64,000 nt of DNA, from NCBI RefSeq assembly GCF_021462265.1, contig NZ_JAJONF010000023.1:86321-150320 (forward strand), written 5' to 3'. How positions within the stretch are numbered: position 1 is the stretch's first letter; each line of letters begins with the position of its first letter. Under the pieces are notes generated by a model that saw only the letters and a program-made list of their open reading frames with translations, had not been told where the DNA came from and did not search any database. A program made the position numbers and the translations under genes. Positions 43,326-53,083 of the stretch are shown here, piece after piece. The DNA comes from Streptomyces shenzhenensis. GTDB taxonomy: Bacteria; Actinomycetota; Actinomycetes; Streptomycetales; Streptomycetaceae.

Positions 43326-43367
43326 GCACGTCACGGCGCCGACACGGGCCGCCGAGCGAGCGCGCCC

Positions 43368-43478
43368 ATGAGCACTATGAGCAACTCCCCTCCGGACAGG
43401 CCACCCACCCCCTCGCCTGTCCGGCTCGCGGACCCGGTGTGCACCGACACCGGGTCCGCCCTGAGCGGATCACGCGGG
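43368..43478 (+). pseudogene. N-terminal remnant behind the orphan LacI-type promoter
   Basis: An ATG at 43368 opens a frame reading MSTMSNSPPDRPPTPSPVRL and continuing about 37 codons before it becomes antisense to the LPMO coding sequence. Codon use looks plausible for a real start, but nothing diagnostic is encoded. Interpreted as the 5' end of a gene whose remainder was deleted when the LPMO segment joined. Confidence 0.3.
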
Positions 43479-44576
43479 TCAGCCGACCTGACAGGGCAGG
43501 TCGGTCGCGCTGTCCCCGCCGTCGCCCTGGACGACGTAGCCGAACGTCGTACTCTGGCCGGGACTGAGCGAGCCGTTCCAGTCGGTGTTGTGGACCATCA
43601 CGTCCTGCCCGCTGTAGGTGGCGTCGCCGTTCCAGAGGCTGGCCACCGACTGGCCGCCGGGGAGCGTCCAGTCGACCATCCAGCCGAGCATCGCCACGTC
43701 ACCGCTGTTGGTGACGGTGACCTCGGACTGGTAGCCGCCCGGCCAGGTGCCGGTCGTGGTCCTGGTGGCGGTACAGGTGCCCGGCGGGGGCTGGGTGGGG
43801 TTGCCCGGGTCGTGGATGCCGGTGACCTCGCCGTTGCCGCCGTCGAAGACGACGTCCGAGCAGGAGTAGAAGGTCTCCGCGCTGTCCGAGCGCTGCCACA
43901 CCATGTAGATGATGTGCCGTCCGGTCTTGTCGGCCGGCAGCGTGCCGGTCCAGGAGTAGTTGGCCTCGACCGTGCCGGGGGTGCCGTTGAGCGGCGGGTG
44001 GTCGACGGTCAGGAACGGCTGGTCCTCGATGTCGTCCCAGGTGAGCGGCTGGGTCGGGTCGTAGCCGTCCTTGGTGATGTAGACGTAGAACCAACCCGGG
44101 TGCGCCGCCCAGGCGTTGTAGGAGAAGTCGACGGTGGCGCCGGAGGTGAGGTGGGTGACCGGCCAGTCGTCGCGGGGCAGGTCGAAGCCGGTGAAGTTGG
44201 GATTGCCGCCGCTGCACAGCTCACCGTCCGGCACGAATCCGCGGGTGCGGCCGGCGCCGTCCGAGCGCAGTACCGAGAACCAGTTGTAGAACGGCGTGGT
44301 CCCGCCGGCCTGCTCGGCCGCCTTGCAGGCCGGGTTGACGGGCTTGATCTCCCCGGTGTCGGCGAGCGCGTCCTGCCAGCACAGGAAGGTACGGCTGCCG
44401 GGTTTCATGGGGGTGCCGTGAGCCTGGGCCGGGGTGCCCGCCGCCAGGATCAGGGCGAGGGCGGGGATGGTGGTCACAAGGGCGAGAAGGGCGAGGAAGA
44501 GGGCCCGGCCCCGGGTGGGGAGCGGTAATCGGGGAAGTCCCCGGCGGCACGAGGACCGCAGAATTGTCATATGCAT
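43479..44576 (-). CDS. AA10 lytic polysaccharide monooxygenase with CBM2
   Basis: The product is 365 aa. The signal peptide ends PAQA and the mature protein begins HGTPMKPGSRTFLCW, giving His53 as the N-terminal half of the copper brace. The second ligand His is in AWAAHPGWFYVY. Further AA10 blocks are YNWFSVLRSDGAG, THLTSGATVDFSYN and FYSCSDVVFDGGNGEVTGI. After a Pro-rich linker a CBM2 (about 265-365; CTATRTTTGTWPGGYQSEVTV to DLPCQVG) binds crystalline cellulose. It resembles the C1-oxidising cellulose-active Streptomyces enzymes. Extracellular. A perfect CebR box lies about 110 bp upstream. ATG at 44576 with AGAGG upstream. Confidence 0.93.
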   Translation of the reverse strand: MHMTILRSSCRRGLPRLPLPTRGRALFLALLALVTTIPALALILAAGTPAQAHGTPMKPGSRTFLCWQDALADTGEIKPVNPACKAAEQAGGTTPFYNWFSVLRSDGAGRTRGFVPDGELCSGGNPNFTGFDLPRDDWPVTHLTSGATVDFSYNAWAAHPGWFYVYITKDGYDPTQPLTWDDIEDQPFLTVDHPPLNGTPGTVEANYSWTGTLPADKTGRHIIYMVWQRSDSAETFYSCSDVVFDGGNGEVTGIHDPGNPTQPPPGTCTATRTTTGTWPGGYQSEVTVTNSGDVAMLGWMVDWTLPGGQSVASLWNGDATYSGQDVMVHNTDWNGSLSPGQSTTFGYVVQGDGGDSATDLPCQVG

Positions 44577-44683
44577 GACATTAATACCTCTGTGTGGGGT
44601 GAACGGTCGTGCGCGGGTCATGGCGACGATCGCGGGGTGGAAGCGGGCCCACCGCCCCGGCGGGTTCCGGTCCACGGGACGGA

Positions 44684-44697
44684 TGGGAGCGCTCCCA
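44684..44697. promoter_or_regulatory. CebR operator upstream of the LPMO gene
   Basis: TGGGAGCGCTCCCA is a perfect 14-bp palindrome identical to the known CebR box that controls cellulose and cello-oligosaccharide genes in Streptomyces. It lies 108-121 bp before the LPMO start. Confidence 0.92.
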
Positions 44698-44837
44698 CCC
44701 CACTTCTCTGTGAAACTAGCGCGGACGGGGGCGGCTGTAAACGGCGCGGCATGGCTTCACTGCTTCGAGTGGCGATACCTTCGTACAGAGGATCACGACG
44801 CGTAACCGCGTCCACACTCTCACCCATGGGAGCAGTG

Positions 44838-45440
44838 ATGACGACACGCCAGCAGGGACCGGCCAACGAGGACAACTGGATGTTCCCGCCTGCTGACGGC
44901 TGGACATTCGACCAGGTCAAAAATCTGGAGCTGCCCTTCGACTGGGAACTTGTGGACGGAGTGATCGTGGCCCGTGGGCAGACCAGGTTCTGGCACAACC
45001 GTGTACGGGACAAGGTGGCACGCGCCCTGGAGGACGCACGCACCGAGCCCTACGAGGTGGTGGTCGAACAGTGCGTGATGGTGGACGACCAGAACGTCAT
45101 CAAACCGGACGCCATCGTCTTCGACCCTCGAAAGCTGAACTTCTTCGAGTTGGAGTGCGTCCCGACGGCATACCTCACCCTGGTCGTAGAGGTCGTGTCC
45201 CCCGGCTCCCGCCGCGACGACCGCGTGAGCAAGCCCGCCCAGTTCGCCGCGGCCAAGGTCCCCTGCTACTGGCGCGTCGAGCTCGACCGGGACCACAAGC
45301 TGACGGTGCACGAGTACTGGCTCAACGCGGACACCCTGTCGTACATCCCGGCGCCCATGCATCCGGTGCACCACGGCAAGCTCGTCACCGAGCTTCCGTT
45401 CCCGGTCGAGATCGACCTCGACGCCCTCGTCGGATTCTGA
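44838..45440 (+). CDS. Uma2/DUF820 family PD-(D/E)XK nuclease-like protein
   Basis: The product is 200 aa. Uma2 landmarks are FDWELVDGVIVARGQTRFWHNRV (Glu and the His of the H-x-x-V block), NVIKPDAIVFDP (active-site Asp), and LVVEVVSPGSRRDDRVSKPAQFAAAKVPCYWRVELD (E-V-x-S-P-x-S-x-x-x-D-x-x-x-K core). The family is widespread and multi-copy in streptomycetes; its role is unproven, with restriction-endonuclease-like fold only. The ATG at 44838 with GGGAG 5 bp upstream is preferred over 44826. No mobile-element marks are seen next to it. Confidence 0.85.
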   Translation: MTTRQQGPANEDNWMFPPADGWTFDQVKNLELPFDWELVDGVIVARGQTRFWHNRVRDKVARALEDARTEPYEVVVEQCVMVDDQNVIKPDAIVFDPRKLNFFELECVPTAYLTLVVEVVSPGSRRDDRVSKPAQFAAAKVPCYWRVELDRDHKLTVHEYWLNADTLSYIPAPMHPVHHGKLVTELPFPVEIDLDALVGF

Positions 45441-45519
45441 TCACGCCCATACGATCGGCGCATGATCGCAGCCGTCGTCACGATCGCCCTCGCCTGCGCC
45501 GGGTTCTTCGGCCGAGCGC

Positions 45520-47010
45520 CTAGACCGGCGCCGTGCGGGCGACGGTCGCCGTTCCGGCCGACGGCAGCCCGGTGGCCGGGAGTTCGAGGGTGAACTCCGT
45601 GCGGCCCGGGGCGCTCTGTACGCCGATACGGCCGCCGTGGGCCGTGGTGACGGCCGAGGCGATCGCCAGGCCCAGGCCCGAGCCGCCCTCCAGGACTCCG
45701 GCACGGGTACGGGAGCTGTCGGCCCGGGTGAAGCGTTCGAAGACCGTGGGAAGGAGGGCGGGCGGGATGCCGGGGCCGTCGTCCCGGACCCGGATCACAC
45801 AGGTGGTGGCCGTGGATTCGACGGTCGCCGTCACGGTCGTACCCGCCGGTGTGTGCACCCGTGCGTTGGCCATCAGGTTGGCCAACGCCTGGTGCAGGCG
45901 GGCCTCGTCACCCAGCACCAGCGCGGGGCCGTCGAGACCGAGTTCCAGCTGCCAGACATGACCGGCGCCGGCCGCCCGCGCGTCCCAGACCGCCTCCGCG
46001 ACCAGCGCCGCCATGTCCACCTCGGCCGTCTGCAGCGGGCGGCCCTCGTCGAGGCGGGCCAGCAGCAGCAGGTCCTCCACCAGGCTGCGCATCCGGGCCG
46101 ACTCGGCGTTGACCCGGCGCCAGGCCAGGCCCGGCTCGATGCGGTCCGTGCCGCGGTTCATCAGCTCGGCGTACCCGGCGATCGAGGCGAGCGGGGTGCG
46201 CAGTTCGTGGCTGGCGTCGGCCAGGAAGCGCCGCATGCGCTCCTCGCTGCGCCGGCGTTCGGCCAGGGACGCCTCGACATGGTCGATCATCCGGTTGAGG
46301 GCGGCACCGACCTGGCCGGCCTCGCTGCCGGGGTCGGTGTCCCGTTCGGGCACCCGGGTCAGGCCGGTCGGCTGCCCCGGGCCGAGGGGCGCGTGGGAGA
46401 CCTCGACGGCGGTGGCGGCGACCCGGCCGAGCGGGCGCAGCTGCCGTCGTATCACCACCGCGCAGACGCAGCCGGCGGCCGTGAGGCCGGCTACCGCGAC
46501 CGCGGCCTCGACCGCGACCAGGCCGCTGATGGTGTCCAGCACGTCGTCCATGGGCAGGCCGGTCAGGACGCGGATGCCGCTCGCGTCGAGGGCGGCGACC
46601 CGGTAGGTGCCGAGGCCGGGGACCGTGCGGGTGTGGGCCGAGCCGTCCGGCGCGATGCCCTTGAGGGCGTCGGTCTGGGCGGTGCTGAGCGAGCGCGGGG
46701 GCGCGTCGTGGCCGACCACGGCCGCGCTGAGGATGTCGCCCTCGGCGTCGACGCGGGCGGCGAGCATGCCGGCCGGCTGGCCGCCCTCGTCGAGGAAGGC
46801 CAGGTCGCGGATCAGCTCCGGGTGCAGGGCGGCGCCGCCCACGTTGCGCTCCAGCGCGTCGCTCACCCGGTTGTCCAGGTGGCCCAGCAGATAGGCGCGT
46901 TGGGCGAACACCGTGGTCAGGGCCATCGCGGCGCACACGCAGACCAGGACGGCGGTGACGAGGACGAGCAGCCGCGTGCGCAGCGACCGGCCCCGCGGCC
47001 GGGTGGTCAT
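45520..47010 (-). CDS. Two-component sensor histidine kinase
   Basis: The product is 496 aa. There are two membrane helices (about 12-34 and 165-190) enclosing an extracytoplasmic sensor domain, then a HAMP domain (RRQLRPLGRVAATAVEVSHAPLG). The H-box FLADASHELRTPLASIAGYAELM carries the phospho-His, followed by the N-box ALANLMANARVHTPAGTTV, G1 VRDDGPGIPP, F-box and G2 GSGLGLAIASAVTTAHGG. All catalytic boxes look intact. The ATG overlaps the stop of the upstream response-regulator remnant (ATGA), so the kinase is expressed from an operon whose regulator has been gutted. Confidence 0.92.
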   Translation of the reverse strand: MTTRPRGRSLRTRLLVLVTAVLVCVCAAMALTTVFAQRAYLLGHLDNRVSDALERNVGGAALHPELIRDLAFLDEGGQPAGMLAARVDAEGDILSAAVVGHDAPPRSLSTAQTDALKGIAPDGSAHTRTVPGLGTYRVAALDASGIRVLTGLPMDDVLDTISGLVAVEAAVAVAGLTAAGCVCAVVIRRQLRPLGRVAATAVEVSHAPLGPGQPTGLTRVPERDTDPGSEAGQVGAALNRMIDHVEASLAERRRSEERMRRFLADASHELRTPLASIAGYAELMNRGTDRIEPGLAWRRVNAESARMRSLVEDLLLLARLDEGRPLQTAEVDMAALVAEAVWDARAAGAGHVWQLELGLDGPALVLGDEARLHQALANLMANARVHTPAGTTVTATVESTATTCVIRVRDDGPGIPPALLPTVFERFTRADSSRTRAGVLEGGSGLGLAIASAVTTAHGGRIGVQSAPGRTEFTLELPATGLPSAGTATVARTAPV

Positions 47011-47282
47011 CTGCCGTCCTCCCCGGGCGGTACCGCGTATCCCCTGCCGCGCAGGGTGTGGATCATCGGTGCCCGGTCCCGGTCGATCCTGCGGCGCAGG
47101 CTGGAGTCGCGGGCCTCGACGAGGTCGCCGCCGTCGAAGGAGGTGTGCCGGACGCGGTCGAGGATCTGGGGCCGCCGGCCCGCGTCGGTGACGGCGGCCG
47201 CGAGCAGCTCGGTGAGACCGGGCTCGTCGTCGGCGACGAGGACGCGGACTCGGCCGGTTCGGGCCCCTGCGGTGGCGGACAT
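47007..47282 (-). pseudogene. Internally deleted OmpR-type response regulator
   Basis: The frame has only 91 codons instead of about 225-240. It begins as a receiver domain (RVRVLVADDEPGLTELLAAAVTDAG, with the acidic pair) and jumps within GRRPQILDRVRH straight into the end of a winged-helix domain (SSLRRRIDRDRAPMIHTLRGRGYAVP). The phosphoacceptor Asp, the rest of the receiver and most of the DNA-binding domain are absent. The deletion is in frame, about 130-140 codons long. The ATGA coupling with the kinase remains. It is probably non-functional as a regulator. Confidence 0.85.
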
Positions 47283-47374
47283 GTAGCAAGTCTGTGCCGG
47301 TTCGCTGAGGGAACCCTGTGTTCCGACTGGGCTTTGACGATGTCACGTGCGGGCAACGCGCACCGGAACGCGCA

Positions 47375-47408
47375 GGGCCGCGCCCCCGGCTGACCGGGGA
47401 CGCGGCCC
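47375..47408 (-). terminator. Terminator hairpin downstream of acnA
   Basis: The stem GGGCCGCG-C-CCCCGG (47375-47389) pairs with CCGGGG-A-CGCGGCCC (47394-47408) around loop CTGA, with one mismatch. It lies just past the acnA stop on the minus strand. Confidence 0.82.
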
Positions 47409-47425
47409 GCACAGGCCCCTTGCGC

Positions 47426-50140
<2,715 letters not shown>

Positions 50141-50209
50141 GACAGTCTCCTTCATTGATGTGCGCGTACCACCGTCAATCGTGCCGCCACGCCGACTTGG
50201 CCGATCCAG

Positions 50210-50238
50210 TTAGGTCAGACTAAGTTAGGCATGCCTTA
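50210..50238 (-). promoter_or_regulatory. Iron-box-like sequence upstream of acnA
   Basis: TTAGGTCAGACTAAGTTAG (50210-50228) matches 13 of 19 positions of the DmdR/IdeR box as I remember it (TTAGGTTAGGCTCACCTAA). The overlapping TTAGGCATGCCTTA (50225-50238) is a near-perfect dyad. It lies 70-98 bp before the acnA start. Iron-dependent control of an iron-sulfur enzyme would make sense. Confidence 0.45.
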
Positions 50239-50269
50239 CTGGCTGGCGGCGACGGTGCGCCTAGGCAGA

Positions 50270-50287
50270 TATCTCGATGTCGAGATA
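50270..50287. promoter_or_regulatory. Perfect 18-bp palindrome upstream of acnA
   Basis: TATCTCGATGTCGAGATA consists of two perfect 8-bp halves around TG, 130 bp before the acnA start. A related palindrome (ATCTCA-N4-TGAGAT) precedes murA2 at 53056. Both continue GAGATAAC. The binding protein is unknown. Confidence 0.6.
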
Positions 50288-50468
50288 ACTCTAGTACACG
50301 GGGGCCGGTTGGTCATGCCCGGACCCGCCTGTGTCCTGTCCCCGTGGTGCTGGCCAGGTCTCACTCGGCTTGGCCACGTTCGGGTGAAAATCTCGGGCCT
50401 GCGGCCGAGAGCCCCTCTGTCCGCCCTGCGTTCAGGAGTGTCCGTACGTTGCGGTGCCGGGGGTGGGC

Positions 50469-50654
50469 ATGGCGGATCCTGCGGTTGCACCGGCCCCGCT
50501 GGGCGAGGCCGATCCGTTTGAGGTGGAGTACGTCGACGATCTGGGCCGAGTGGTCCGTTCGGCTCTGATGCGGTGATGGCATGTCCGGTTCGAGTACCGC
50601 CGTCCGTCCCGGGCGTTTCCGGTCTACCGGGGGCAGAGGAACTTCACCGAGCCG
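50469..50654 (+). pseudogene. TnsA-like transposon endonuclease remnant
   Basis: The frame begins MADPAVAPAPLGEADPFEVE and continues YVDDLGRVVRSALMR to a TGA at 50574. Translation in the same frame after the stop gives WHVRFEYRRPSRAFPVYRGQ then RNFTEP. This matches the N-terminal part of TnsA-like heteromeric transposase endonucleases of streptomycetes (VEYVD...G.V...L...W.V.FE...P.R.F..Y.GQRNF.G), with an internal stop and no catalytic C-terminal part. It lies between acnA and the MFS/SoxR pair, implying that the pair arrived with, or next to, a Tn7-like element. Confidence 0.6.
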
Positions 50655-50682
50655 GTGTCACGGAACCGAAGGGCGAGGCCGA

Positions 50683-51954
50683 TCAAGCCTCCTCCCCGAA
50701 AGGTCTCGAATGCGCCCGGTGCTTCCCCCAGGTCCGTACTCCTGAGGCGACGACGGCAAGAGTGACGGTCGCGATCCCCGAGGCAGCCAGCACCTGCCGG
50801 GGCCCCATGGCGGCGCTGAGCGGGCCGCCGAGCGCGGTGCCCACCGGGGAGGCGGTGAGAAGGACGGCGCCCCGGACGGCCAGGACCGTGGTCAGCCAAG
50901 CTGCCGGGGTGCGGTCCTGGAACAAGGTGAAGGACAGCGCTGTGAAGGGTCCGTAGATCATGCCGCCGAGCGCAAAGCACACCAGAGAGATTCCGGCGGA
51001 CACGCCCAGGCCGAAGGGCACAAGCATCAGGCCCCAACCGGCGACGATGCCCAGAGTGACCGGCCACAGCGGAAGCCTGCTCAAAGCACCAGCCGTCAGG
51101 CCGCCAAGGACGGCGCCTGCCCCGAAGAGGGTCCAGTACAGCCCGAGAAGGCTCGCGCCCGAATGAAGGTCCTCGGTGACATGCAACGGGAGCGCGACCT
51201 CCACCGGTCCGTAGAGGAAGTTGAAGAACCACGTCAGCGCGAGAACCCCGAGAAGCTCGGGCTGCCTGCGCAAGAGGTGCAGGCCGGCGGCCGATCGGCC
51301 GGTGTCGACCGGCGCAGCCGCCGCTGCCTCCCCGGCCACGTCGCCCAGCCGACCGACCTGGACGGCGAGGACGGCGAAGGACATGGCGTCGAGGCCGATG
51401 ATCCAGGCTGGATTGACGACTGCCGCCAGAAATCCGGCGAGTGCGGGACCCACGATGACAGACGCCGAGGAGCTCGAACTGACCAGCGCATTCGCCGCCA
51501 GACGCTGATCCTGCGGAAGCATCTGGGAAATCAGAGCGTACTTTCCCGCACCACCCCAGGCATGCAGCACCGACGACCCTGCGAGCAGTACGACATAAAC
51601 AACCGGGTGCAATACTCCGGCCGCCCAGGCCCACGGCACACAGCCGAGAAGCAACGCACGGAACCAGCTGTCTGCGGCCAGTAACCGCCGAGGAGCCAGG
51701 CGACGCAGCCAGCGGCCGAATACCAGCGCTCCAGCGGCCCCGGGAAGGGCATAGGCGGCAACCGCGGCACCGACGACGAGCCCCGACCGGCCAGGAGGCG
51801 CGATCACAACGGCCAACCACGCCACGGCGACCACACTCATCCCGTCACCGAGGTCGGAGGCTGCCAGGGCCGGCAAGAGCCGTCGGAACTCGACATGGGC
51901 GAACAGCGGCCGATACGTCGGCGGCAACAAGCGGGTTGTCGGTGAAAGAGGCAC
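50683..51954 (-). CDS. MFS transporter under SoxR control (predicted efflux pump)
   Basis: The product is 423 aa with 12 predicted membrane helices (FRRLLPALAASDLGDGMSVVAVAWLAV; ADSWFRALLLGCVPW; LISQMLPQDQRLAANALVSSSSSASVIVGPALAGFL). The last block is typical of the MFS_3/enterobactin-exporter-like group. The GTG at 51954 is chosen because the promoter's -10 box (51961-51966, minus) ends 6 bp upstream, making a leaderless start likely; a TTG at 51975 would overlap the promoter. It is divergent from the SoxR gene. It probably exports a redox-active or toxic compound. Confidence 0.85.
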   Translation of the reverse strand: MPLSPTTRLLPPTYRPLFAHVEFRRLLPALAASDLGDGMSVVAVAWLAVVIAPPGRSGLVVGAAVAAYALPGAAGALVFGRWLRRLAPRRLLAADSWFRALLLGCVPWAWAAGVLHPVVYVVLLAGSSVLHAWGGAGKYALISQMLPQDQRLAANALVSSSSSASVIVGPALAGFLAAVVNPAWIIGLDAMSFAVLAVQVGRLGDVAGEAAAAAPVDTGRSAAGLHLLRRQPELLGVLALTWFFNFLYGPVEVALPLHVTEDLHSGASLLGLYWTLFGAGAVLGGLTAGALSRLPLWPVTLGIVAGWGLMLVPFGLGVSAGISLVCFALGGMIYGPFTALSFTLFQDRTPAAWLTTVLAVRGAVLLTASPVGTALGGPLSAAMGPRQVLAASGIATVTLAVVASGVRTWGKHRAHSRPFGEEA

Positions 51955-51960
51955 CGAGTC

Positions 51961-51991
51961 AGACTTGTGGTTCAAGCGCGCTTGAAGTCAA
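51961..51991 (-). promoter_or_regulatory. SoxR-type promoter and operator for the MFS gene
   Basis: On the minus strand TTGACT (51986-51991) and AAGTCT (51961-51966) are separated by 19 bp, the overlong spacer used by MerR-family activators. The spacer region contains the perfect palindrome TTCAAGCGCGCTTGAA (51971-51986), similar to SoxR boxes (TCAAG...CTTGA). It sits between the two divergent genes and can also serve SoxR autoregulation. Confidence 0.85.
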
Positions 51992-52000
51992 GGGGGATCA

Positions 52001-52399
52001 GTGCGAGAGCTGGGCATCGGTGACCTCGCGCGGCAGGTCAGGATGCGGCCCTCGGCGTTGCGCTACTACGAGAGCGTCGGCTTGCTGCCGCCCGCCCGGC
52101 GAGTCACGGGCCGACGCGTCTATCCGGCCAGCACCCTGCGGCGGATCGCCCTGATCAAAATGGCGCAGCGGGCCGGATTCACCCTCGCCGAGATCCGCCA
52201 GTTGCTGGACACCGACACCAACCGAGGCGCCACCAGGCAATGGCGCACTCTCGCCGAACGCAAGATCCCCGAACTGGACCAGTTCATTCAGGAGACGCAA
52301 GCCCTGCGAAACGCCGTCGCCGACTGCCTCGCCTGCGGGTGCATGAACTTCGACAACTGTCAGCTGCTCTCGTCCGGCACACCCGAAGACGACGCCTGA
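52001..52399 (+). CDS. soxR: SoxR-type [2Fe-2S] redox-sensing MerR-family activator
   Basis: The product is 132 aa. The MerR helix-turn-helix (IGDLARQVRMRPSALRYYESVGLLPPARRVTGRRVY, in pieces) is followed by a dimerisation helix and the cluster motif Cys109-x2-Cys112-x-Cys114-x5-Cys120 (CLACGCMNFDNC), the exact spacing of SoxR. The protein stops 12 residues after the last Cys, shorter than most SoxR proteins. In streptomycetes SoxR senses redox-active metabolites rather than superoxide and switches on exporters. GTG with GGGGGA upstream. It faces the MFS gene across a SoxR-like promoter. Confidence 0.9.
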   Translation: MRELGIGDLARQVRMRPSALRYYESVGLLPPARRVTGRRVYPASTLRRIALIKMAQRAGFTLAEIRQLLDTDTNRGATRQWRTLAERKIPELDQFIQETQALRNAVADCLACGCMNFDNCQLLSSGTPEDDA

Positions 52400-52575
52400 G
52401 ACCGGCCCTGGCCACACGGGCGAGATTTTCCCCACGCCGGCGGCCGTAGCGGCGGATCCCCCGGGGCCCATCCCGGCGAAGGCCGCCGGGCGGGGCTGAG
52501 AGCGCCGCGCCGGGGTAGCCGAAGGTCCATCGGCAAACGTCGCGGCAATCTCGCGGCAAGACGGAAGGAGACAGC

Positions 52576-52773
52576 GTGCCCCTCACGTTCCGCAAGAGTT
52601 TTCGGATCCTGCCCGGTGTGCGCCTCAACATCAACCGGCGCTCCTGGTCCATCACCACCGGCGGCGGCAACGGGCCGCGCCACACGCGCAGCAGTACGGG
52701 ACGCCGCACCACGTCGTGGGACCTGCCGGGCCCCTTCGGGTGGCGGCGCACAAGCAGCGCCCGGCACAGGTGA
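52576..52773 (+). CDS. Short DUF4236 protein
   Basis: The product is 65 aa. It begins LTFRKSFRILPGVRLNINRRSWSITTGGGNG, which is the DUF4236 pattern (FRKS-x-x-x-x-PG-x-R-x-N-x-x-x-x-x-S-x-x-x-G). The second half has lost the Gly-repeat character of the family and becomes Arg-rich, so a frameshift or decay is possible. GTG with AAGGAG upstream. The role of the family is unknown. Confidence 0.65.
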   Translation: MPLTFRKSFRILPGVRLNINRRSWSITTGGGNGPRHTRSSTGRRTTSWDLPGPFGWRRTSSARHR

Positions 52774-53083
52774 TCCAGGCGGGGTGCGCCTCGGCGAGGC
52801 TCCCGATCCAGCCGTAGCCGGGGAGGCCGGGCAGGGGGCGGGCGACCGGTGCAGGCGGCGTAGCCGCTCGCAAAGCACAGTCAGATTGCACCAATTTGCA
52901 CCCTTCATCAGATAAAGAGGCACATACCGGCCACGCCATTGCCCGCCCCCGGACGGACGCCTTCGGCGCTCTGGTCGAGCGGGCGGCTCAGGACCGGGTC
53001 GAACACGTAGGCTCGTTGACACGGTGTCACCCGAACGGACCCCCCAACAAGCGCCATCTCATATCTGAGATAACCTCAGCCCC
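52774..53083 (+). promoter_or_regulatory. murA2 upstream region with two palindromes
   Basis: No gene is seen in these 310 bp. TGACAC-G-GTGTCA (53017-53029) overlaps a TTGACA box. ATCTCA-TATC-TGAGAT (53056-53071) ends 12 bp before the murA2 start and is a candidate site for the protein's own HTH domain. Confidence 0.5.

Noticed and set aside
45463..45519. Short plus-strand ORF MIAAVVTIALACAGFFG
   Set aside because: It has a hydrophobic start but runs straight into the convergent kinase gene, has no stop of its own before that, and lacks a ribosome-binding site.
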